The notes under the pieces are model-generated. The model saw only the letters and a list, made by a program, of their open reading frames with translations. It did not search any database and had not been told where the DNA came from. Made by a program: the position numbers and the translations under genes. Shown here piece after piece: positions 58,106-64,000 of a stretch of DNA of 64,000 nucleotides (position 1 is the stretch's first letter; each line of letters starts with the position of its first letter). Source of the DNA: Deltaproteobacteria bacterium (GTDB taxonomy: Bacteria > Desulfobacterota > Desulfomonilia > UBA1062); NCBI GenBank assembly GCA_018433085.1, contig JAHDRW010000004.1:1-64000 (forward strand), written 5' to 3'.

Positions 58106-59791
58106 ATGAATCCCCTCACCCTCGCGCTCGTCGGGAGCGTTCCTATCGTGACCGTGTTCCTGCTCATGGTGGGGCTGCGCTGGTCGGCAGCCCGTGGCAT
58201 GGGCACGGGTTGGGTCCTGGCATCCGCGCTGGGGCTCTTCCTCTGGAGGATGGATACTCTCTGGTGGGCCGCGGCCGCGATATACGGAGCCCTGCAGGCC
58301 CTGGAGATCATCCTGATCGTGTTCGGCGCAATCCTGCTCATGAACTATCTCGAGGGAAGCGGCGCGGCTTCGACGATCCAGTGGCACTTCACGCATATCG
58401 CGGACGACCGGCGGGTGCAGCTTCTGCTCATCGGGCTCGGCCTCAACACCATAATCGAGGGAGCGGCCGGTTTCGGCACCCCGGCTGCGATCGCGGCCCC
58501 TCTCCTGATCGGCCTGGGGTTCCCGCCCATGGCCGCCGCCATATTCGGCCTCTTCTTCGACGCCACCCAGCCTCCGTTCGGGGCCGCGGGCACGCCCATC
58601 ATCGGCGGGGTCGCCTCGGTCATCGACGAGAAAATACTCCCCTCCGGCATGAGCGTCATGTCCTTTCTCGGTGACGTGACGCGCTGGACAGGCATCGTGA
58701 CCGGGGTGGCCATGGTTTTCTGGGGGCTTCTCGGCGTCTTTCTCCTGCTCCTGTGGTTCGGCCCCGAGAACGAGCGGAACCTGAAAGGCGCCCTCAAGCG
58801 CACACTGCCCGTCACGCCGTTCGCTTTTGTCCTGGGCGGGCTTGCGGGATCAACCCAGTTTCTGACTGCCTGGTTCTTCGGGCCGGCGCTCCCCGACATC
58901 GCTGCCGGTTTCGCCGTGCTCGGGGTCGGCCTTCTCCTGGCGCACTACAACGTGCTGACGCCCCGGCGGGCCTGGATATTTCCCGGGCGCGCCTCCTGGG
59001 AACACGCATGGCACGGCGGGCTCCACGGTGAGGCATACCACAGCGGGAAACCGGAGAAGAGGATGCCGGTGCTGCTCGCGTGGACACCCTACCTTCTGGT
59101 GGCGCTTGTGCTCCTGGTGACGCGCTGGCCCGGGCTCGGTCTCGTGGAGGTCCTTCAGGGCTACACCCTCGACGTGGAGGAGATCCTCGGCCAGGACCTC
59201 TCGTTTTCCCTCAGATATCTCTACCTGCCGGGCATTGTCCCGTTCATCCCGGTTGCCGTGCTGACCGGCTTCATCCACCGGATGGATCTCCGGTCCATGG
59301 CGGATTCATGGAAGGACACGGTGTCGCACATCACCTCTCCTGCGATAACGCTGGTCATCGCCGTATCCATGACCCAGGTGATGATCCAGTCCGCCACCAA
59401 CGGGGCGGATCTGCCCGGGATGATGCAGGCCCTCTCGCGGGTGCTGGCGCTCGGGGCGGGCGGGGCCATCCCCTTTGTTGCCCCGTGGATCGGCACGCTC
59501 GGCGCTTTCATGACCGGCAGCAACACCTCGTCGAACATCCTGTTCAGCGTGCTGCAGTATGAGGCCGCCGCATCGGTGGGCATCGCTCCCGCCGTGGTGG
59601 TCGCCATGCAGAACGTGGGCGGAGGCCTGGGCAACATGCTCTCCATCCTGAACATCGCAGCGGTCTGCGGGGTCATCGGCATGACGGGCATGGAGGGCGT
59701 GATCCTCCGCAGGATGGTGCTGCCGACTCTGATCTATGCCGTGTTCGCGGGTCTGGCCGGTCTTGCCTTGGCGTACGGCTTTGCCGGATGA
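58106..59791 (+). CDS. lctP: L-lactate permease (LctP/GlcA family)
   Basis: From ATG 58106 the 561-residue protein has about 13 to 14 membrane segments and the family signatures GLGLNTIIEGAAGFGTPAAI, GTPIIGG and TLGAFMTGSNTSSNILFSVL. These are hallmarks of lactate/glycolate permeases that import lactate with protons. An open frame starts 41 codons earlier without support. It is divergent from a 2-oxoacid:ferredoxin oxidoreductase, which could oxidise the pyruvate made from lactate, though no lactate dehydrogenase is present in view. Confidence 0.93.
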   Translation: MNPLTLALVGSVPIVTVFLLMVGLRWSAARGMGTGWVLASALGLFLWRMDTLWWAAAAIYGALQALEIILIVFGAILLMNYLEGSGAASTIQWHFTHIADDRRVQLLLIGLGLNTIIEGAAGFGTPAAIAAPLLIGLGFPPMAAAIFGLFFDATQPPFGAAGTPIIGGVASVIDEKILPSGMSVMSFLGDVTRWTGIVTGVAMVFWGLLGVFLLLLWFGPENERNLKGALKRTLPVTPFAFVLGGLAGSTQFLTAWFFGPALPDIAAGFAVLGVGLLLAHYNVLTPRRAWIFPGRASWEHAWHGGLHGEAYHSGKPEKRMPVLLAWTPYLLVALVLLVTRWPGLGLVEVLQGYTLDVEEILGQDLSFSLRYLYLPGIVPFIPVAVLTGFIHRMDLRSMADSWKDTVSHITSPAITLVIAVSMTQVMIQSATNGADLPGMMQALSRVLALGAGGAIPFVAPWIGTLGAFMTGSNTSSNILFSVLQYEAAASVGIAPAVVVAMQNVGGGLGNMLSILNIAAVCGVIGMTGMEGVILRRMVLPTLIYAVFAGLAGLALAYGFAG

Positions 59792-59958
59792 TGAAACCGG
59801 GGCTTTTTTCTCCCCGTATCCACGGGCATAGCCCTTCCCTGCCATCAGGGCCTTTTCCCGGCTCGGAATATGTGCTAGGAAAATCTCAATACTCGATAAA
59901 CCCCAGAGATTGCTTCACCAGGAGCAGGGAACTTCCGGTGGTTGAAAAGCTTGAGACA

Positions 59959-61773
59959 ATGAACGACACCCCTCTTGAAAGTCTGCGGACCGTCTTCGGA
60001 TACGAGTCGTTCCGGCCTTATCAGCAGGAGATCATCGAACGGCTCGTCCAGGGCGAGAACGCCTTTGTTCTGATGCCCACGGGCGGCGGGAAGTCGCTCT
60101 GCTTCCAGATTCCGGCCCTTCACCGCGAGGGCGTGGGCATCGTGGTCTCGCCGCTCATCTCCCTGATGAAGGACCAAGTGGACGCTCTGCGGGCCTGCGG
60201 GGTGAAGGCGGCCTTCTACAACTCCTCGCTCGGGAGCGCCGAGGCCAGGAAGGTGCTGTCCATGCTGCACAACCGGGAGCTCGACCTGCTCTACCTCGCG
60301 CCCGAGCGCCTGATGAGCGACGGATTCATCGAGAGGATCCGCCAGGTGCCCATCGCCCTGTTCGCCATCGACGAGGCCCACTGCATCTCCCAGTGGGGCC
60401 ACGATTTCCGGCCCGAGTACATGAAGCTGGGCCGGCTCAGAAGGATGTTTCCGGACATTCCGGTGATCGCGCTCACCGCCACGGCAGAGCCCCACACCAG
60501 GCGGGACATCCTGGAGCGCCTCGACCTCAAGGACGCCCGGTGCTATGTCTCGGGGTTCGACCGTCCCAACATCCGGTATTCCGTGGTGGAAAAGCGCAAG
60601 CCTCTTGCGCAGCTCACGGAGTTCCTGAGCTCCCGGCCCACGGACGCGGGCATCGTCTATTGCCTGAGCCGCAAAAGGGTGGACGAGGTGGCGGGTAAAC
60701 TTGCGGAGGCCGGATTCGAGGCCGCGCCCTACCACGCCGGGCTCACCGCGGGCGAGCGAAAAAAGACGCAGGACGACTTCCTGCGCGACGAGATCCGGAT
60801 CATCGTGGCCACCGTGGCCTTCGGCATGGGCATCGACAAGTCCGACGTCCGCTTCGTGGTGCACTACGACATCCCCAAGAACATCGAGTGCTACTATCAG
60901 GAGACCGGCCGCGCGGGTCGCGACGGCCTGGCGGCCGAGGCCCTGCTCATGTTCAGCTACGGCGACGTGGCCGTTGCCCGGGGACTCATCGAGAAGTCGC
61001 GCAACCCCGAAAGGGCGCGCATAGAGCTGCACAAGCTGAACGCCATGGTGGGATTTGCCGAGGCCATGAGCTGCCGGCGGCGCATCCTGCTGGGATATTT
61101 CGGCGAGCGCCTGCAGGAGGACTGCGGCAACTGTGACGTGTGCCTGGACCCGCCCGAGGTCATGGACGTGACCGAGGACGCCCGCAAGGCCCTGTCGTGC
61201 GTATACCGGGTGGGGCAGCGCTTCGGCATGGGCCACGTCATCGACGTGCTGCGCGGCTCGAAGAAGGAGCGCGTGGCCAACCTCCGCCACGACCGGCTCT
61301 CCACCTACGGGATCGGCGCGGACAAGAGCCCGGACTACTGGTCAACCCTGCTGCGCCATCTGGTGCACCACGGGTATCTCCTGCAGGACGTGGGCGACTA
61401 TTCGGTGCTCAAGCTCACCCCCTCGGCCGGGCCCCTGCTGCGCGGGGAGCTGACGATCACCATGGCCGAGCCCCGCGTGAAGGCCGCGGCAGGGCTCAAA
61501 TCCGCCTCGAAGGCGGCCCGCCGCAAGGCAGGCGACATCGATTACGACCCCGGGCTCTTCGAGAGACTCCGCGCGCTTCGCAAGCAGCTTGCCGACCGGG
61601 AAGGCGTGCCGCCCTTCGTCATCTTCAGCGACGTGTCCCTGGCGGAGATGGCCGCAATTCTCCCCAGGACCGAGAACGAGTTCCACGGCATCCACGGGGT
61701 GGGAAAGCACAAGATCGAGCGGTACGGCCCATATTTCCTCGACGAGATCCGGCGGTTCGGGGGTAGCGGATAG
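59959..61773 (+). CDS. recQ: ATP-dependent DNA helicase RecQ
   Basis: From ATG 59959 this 604-residue protein has the RecQ helicase core: FGYESFRPYQQEII (motif 0), MPTGGGKSLCFQIP (Walker A), IDEAHCISQWGHDFRPEY (DEAH), GFDRPNIRYSV and QETGRAGRDG. A zinc-binding set (ELHKLNAM..CRRRILLGYFGE..CGNCDVC), a winged helix and a C-terminal HRDC domain follow. It is the usual RecQ length. A GTG at 59938, seven codons earlier, also has AGGGA before it and may be the start. The upstream open frame overlapping lctP is spurious. Confidence 0.96.
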   Translation: MNDTPLESLRTVFGYESFRPYQQEIIERLVQGENAFVLMPTGGGKSLCFQIPALHREGVGIVVSPLISLMKDQVDALRACGVKAAFYNSSLGSAEARKVLSMLHNRELDLLYLAPERLMSDGFIERIRQVPIALFAIDEAHCISQWGHDFRPEYMKLGRLRRMFPDIPVIALTATAEPHTRRDILERLDLKDARCYVSGFDRPNIRYSVVEKRKPLAQLTEFLSSRPTDAGIVYCLSRKRVDEVAGKLAEAGFEAAPYHAGLTAGERKKTQDDFLRDEIRIIVATVAFGMGIDKSDVRFVVHYDIPKNIECYYQETGRAGRDGLAAEALLMFSYGDVAVARGLIEKSRNPERARIELHKLNAMVGFAEAMSCRRRILLGYFGERLQEDCGNCDVCLDPPEVMDVTEDARKALSCVYRVGQRFGMGHVIDVLRGSKKERVANLRHDRLSTYGIGADKSPDYWSTLLRHLVHHGYLLQDVGDYSVLKLTPSAGPLLRGELTITMAEPRVKAAAGLKSASKAARRKAGDIDYDPGLFERLRALRKQLADREGVPPFVIFSDVSLAEMAAILPRTENEFHGIHGVGKHKIERYGPYFLDEIRRFGGSG

Positions 61774-61905
61774 GCTCCATCCAGCGCGGCAATCCCTGCA
61801 ATGACGGTGGATTTTTCAAGGCTCCAGAAAGTTATCGTCTGCGGATGATACAAAAAAAGGCCAAAGCAATCTTCCCTTCTCTGCTTCACGGATCTGTCTG
61901 CACAG

Positions 61906-62427
61906 ATGGGGGGCAGAGGCAATCAGTGGTACAATGGTCGTTGTCCGATGTGCGGGGGCATGACGGGCGGACAGGGTCGGCAGAGGACCATCCCGGATAA
62001 GCTCCCGGCACCGGAGAATGAGGAATGGGTGAAGAATTTCCGCCGGGTGTATGCCCTGGAGAAGCTGTCGAGGGTTCAGTATGAAACAGACAGCAGCAAG
62101 TACGGCGTCAACATGCCCTATCACATGATCATCTGGCAGGTGAATAATCATATCGAATGGGAAGAGAAGATGTTCTCCGCATATGGAATCTCTCCGGATT
62201 CACCGGTGCCGGCGGTGAAGCAGACTTCAAGCCTCGGGGAGGCGTATCAGGTCGGCTATGATCTGGAAACAGATCTCATACCAGGTTACGAATGGCTCAT
62301 AAAGAACGCTGGAGATCAAGACAGCAAGAATGTGCTCGACTTCATCCTCTTGCAGACAAGGATGCATGCCACCATGTTTCAGCATGTTATGGGGATAGGC
62401 ACAATGGGGCTTGGTATGATGCGTTGA
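61906..62427 (+). CDS. Small ferritin-like helical protein
   Basis: This 173-residue protein has a short Cys-rich N-terminus (RCPMCGGMTGGQG) and then four helices. EEWVKNFRRVYALEKLSRVQ and IIWQVNNHIEWEEKMFSAYG carry E and H residues that would suit a di-iron ferritin-like bundle; a third (YDLETDLIPGYEWLIKNA) and fourth (RMHATMFQHVM) complete it. The exact family is not recognised. No good ribosome-binding site precedes the ATG, so a later start is possible. It reads away from recQ and is followed by 860 bp without genes. Confidence 0.6.
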   Translation: MGGRGNQWYNGRCPMCGGMTGGQGRQRTIPDKLPAPENEEWVKNFRRVYALEKLSRVQYETDSSKYGVNMPYHMIIWQVNNHIEWEEKMFSAYGISPDSPVPAVKQTSSLGEAYQVGYDLETDLIPGYEWLIKNAGDQDSKNVLDFILLQTRMHATMFQHVMGIGTMGLGMMR

Positions 62428-63289
62428 AACTGGACATATCAATCCACCTGTCCGGTATGCTGCCCGCTGGCCCCTCGTGATCGTGACGTCACCATGACAA
62501 TCAAAGCCATCCGCCATCTCATTATCCCTCCTTCGCAAAAAGAGAAGGCGAATCGGGTTTATTGTGGATGAGGAAAAGAGCGTTAAAGCTGGTGACCATT
62601 CGAGCTTGTCTCTTTCCGTTATGATACCCGGCACATACCGAAATGAACCTCCAGCCTTGTTCCACTTAGGATGACTTCACGCGGATAAAACTGTCGATAT
62701 CGTGAGGATAGCGAAGATTAGCTTCCATTGCATATATCAACTGGCTATCTGAAAGTGAGATCGTGAGATACAGAATCCATATCTCTATAAGGCACTAACA
62801 CTTGAGCTAGAATCCAGCTCTTTGTAATAAATCATACTCCTTCCGATTTATCCCAAAACCGATGGTCTCCTGGAAACATCTATACAAGCAAGCCATATTA
62901 CTATGCTGTAACGCTACCTTGGGATTCTTCCAATGGAGAGACGGCCCCCTGCCAAGTTATAAACAGGCCTTTCCCTGGGCAGTCCGGCTCTCTGGTCGAG
63001 CGCCGGTCTCCGGCCCAGGCATGTCCTTATCCGGATGATGCCCCAGCTTGAGGTGAAAATTCGTTTTACGGGGAGGAGAGGACCCTGCCGGAATAGACCG
63101 AACGGTCGTTCTATTTTGCATTGACTTTAACCGGTTTTTACCGGCATAATCAGCAAAGAATCAGCATCTTGACCATGTTGCGCTGTCGTGCCGCCTGCAC
63201 GGGCGGGTGAAACTGCCGGGGTTTTCGCGCGAACGAATACGTACGGCTTTGTGTGCAATCCATACGCAGTGGAGAAGAAGGAGGTCTTG
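62428..63289. other. Long intergenic region
   Basis: An 862-bp stretch without a convincing gene. The part 62640-62930 is A/T-rich compared with the neighbours. Near its right end is a promoter-like pair and an operator-like palindrome for the next gene (separate entry). I see no repeat or RNA gene. Confidence 0.5.
63093..63150 (+). promoter_or_regulatory. Promoter and operator of the winged-helix/Fe-S gene
   Basis: TTGACT at 63121-63126, 18 bases, CATAAT at 63145-63150 is a good sigma-70 promoter; the spacer itself contains CCGGT-TTTT-ACCGG. Just upstream lies TAGACCGAACGGTCGTTCTA (63094-63113), a palindrome with 16 of 20 bases matching its complement, with the core GACCGAACGGTC. This looks like a TetR-type operator. 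Confidence 0.5.
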
Positions 63290-64000
63290 ATGAGCGACAT
63301 ATATGAGAGGCTCCGCGACCGGATCGACCAGTACTCCGTGGGCTTCATCGCAACCGCCTCGGGCGTGGAGCTGAAGATCCTGAAGAGGCTCTTCACCGAA
63401 GAGGAGGCGTCGACATACCTCGCCCTCACCCGGACACCCGAACCGGTGAGCGTGATCGCGGAAAGACTGGGCAAGAGCGCGGACGAGACCGGCCGGATAC
63501 TCGCTCGGATGACGGAAAAGGGCCACACCTTCCCCGCTACCCGTGACGGTGAAAAGTTCTATGCCGCAGCCCCCTTCATGCACGGTTTTTTCGAGCACCA
63601 GGTCTTCCGCAAGGTCAAGGATCCTGAGTTGCCCGCGCTCTTCGAGGAGTACTTCCAGACCGGTTTCATTCCCAGGACCAAGTCCCTTCGCACCGTGCCC
63701 ATTCACATGGAGGCCACGCCCGAGACGCCCGTGGCGCCCTATGACGACGTGAAAAAAATCATCATGTCCAAGGAGCGCATCGGCGTGTTCCCGTGCGCCT
63801 GCCATTTCCAGACAGCCTCCGTGGGCATGAAGTGCGACAGGCCCCACGACATGTGCCTGGCCTTTGATTTCTATGCAGAGTATCTGCTCGACGAGATCGG
63901 CTTCGGCCGCATGATCACCCGGGAGGAGGCGCTGAAAATCCTCGACGAGGCAGAGGCGGCGGGCCTCGTTCACCAGACAGGCGGCAACAAGCAAAACACC
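63290..64000 (+). CDS. Winged-helix/Fe-S-type protein, cut by the window edge
   Basis: ATG 63290 follows GAAGAAGGAGGTCTTG, a perfect ribosome-binding site. The frame is open for 237 codons to the window end. It begins MSDIYERLRDRIDQYSVGFI, with a helix-turn-helix-like part (about 40-90: VIAERLGKSADETGRILARM), and a Cys-rich part at about 160-195 (FPCACHFQTASVGMKCDRPH, then DMCLAFD). Such proteins in sulfate reducers and relatives have an N-terminal winged helix and a C-terminal ferredoxin. Its C-terminus is not seen, so the ferredoxin cannot be confirmed. Function unknown; perhaps redox-sensing. Confidence 0.8.
   Translation, partial: MSDIYERLRDRIDQYSVGFIATASGVELKILKRLFTEEEASTYLALTRTPEPVSVIAERLGKSADETGRILARMTEKGHTFPATRDGEKFYAAAPFMHGFFEHQVFRKVKDPELPALFEEYFQTGFIPRTKSLRTVPIHMEATPETPVAPYDDVKKIIMSKERIGVFPCACHFQTASVGMKCDRPHDMCLAFDFYAEYLLDEIGFGRMITREEALKILDEAEAAGLVHQTGGNKQNT

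Overview
The window is about 64 kb of GC-rich bacterial chromosome. It looks like an anaerobe of the Desulfobacterota (former Deltaproteobacteria). The evidence is a ferredoxin-linked 2-oxoacid oxidoreductase, a remnant of an aldehyde:ferredoxin oxidoreductase, an ADP-forming acyl-CoA synthetase, a lactate permease, a TIGR03545/TIGR03546-type pair and a winged-helix/iron-sulfur protein. The assignment is by gene content only; no rRNA or tRNA gene was seen.

Region 1 (1-13.5 kb) is a complete type I-C CRISPR-Cas locus. A long array (50 full 32-bp repeats in view, running off the left edge) is transcribed leftward from an A/T-rich leader at 3315-3440. Upstream on the same strand are cas2, cas1, cas4, a Fic-domain gene, cas7, cas8c (with a likely internal cas11c start), cas5c, cas3, a 64-residue unknown protein and a WYL-domain regulator. 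The Fic gene between cas7 and cas4 is not part of the standard I-C operon. Several spacers overlap or are near-copies of each other, which points to repeated acquisition from the same invader lineage.

Region 2 (13.9-36 kb) is mixed metabolism and envelope: a PatB-type lyase, an exported protein, the TIGR03545/TIGR03546-like pair, an acyl-CoA ligase, a metallo-beta-lactamase-fold protein, AzlCD, a CoA ligase, MFS transporters, an aldo/keto reductase, and an orphan substrate-binding protein beside a hybrid histidine kinase. A REP-associated tyrosine transposase with inverted ends sits at 29.2-30.3 kb, and related REP-like units lie at 33.1-35.3 kb.

Region 3 (36.8-47.3 kb) looks like one inducible catabolic or uptake unit. 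A PLP decarboxylase, an aminotransferase and an OFA-like MFS transporter form a leftward operon; a sigma-54 activator is divergent from it; an outer-membrane porin lies beyond. Both the operon and the porin have near-identical -24/-12 promoters, and a shared upstream word contains CAATATTG. Between activator and porin lie an IS66 remnant and the broken start of an aldehyde:ferredoxin oxidoreductase gene. An IS1634-type remnant follows the porin's upstream region.

Region 4 (47.4-64 kb) is mostly housekeeping: a mechanosensitive channel, an amidohydrolase, ogt, lepA-hemW (overlapping), a ModD-like gene, a two-gene 2-oxoacid:ferredoxin oxidoreductase, a lactate permease, recQ, a ferritin-like small protein, and the start of a winged-helix/Fe-S protein that runs off the right edge.
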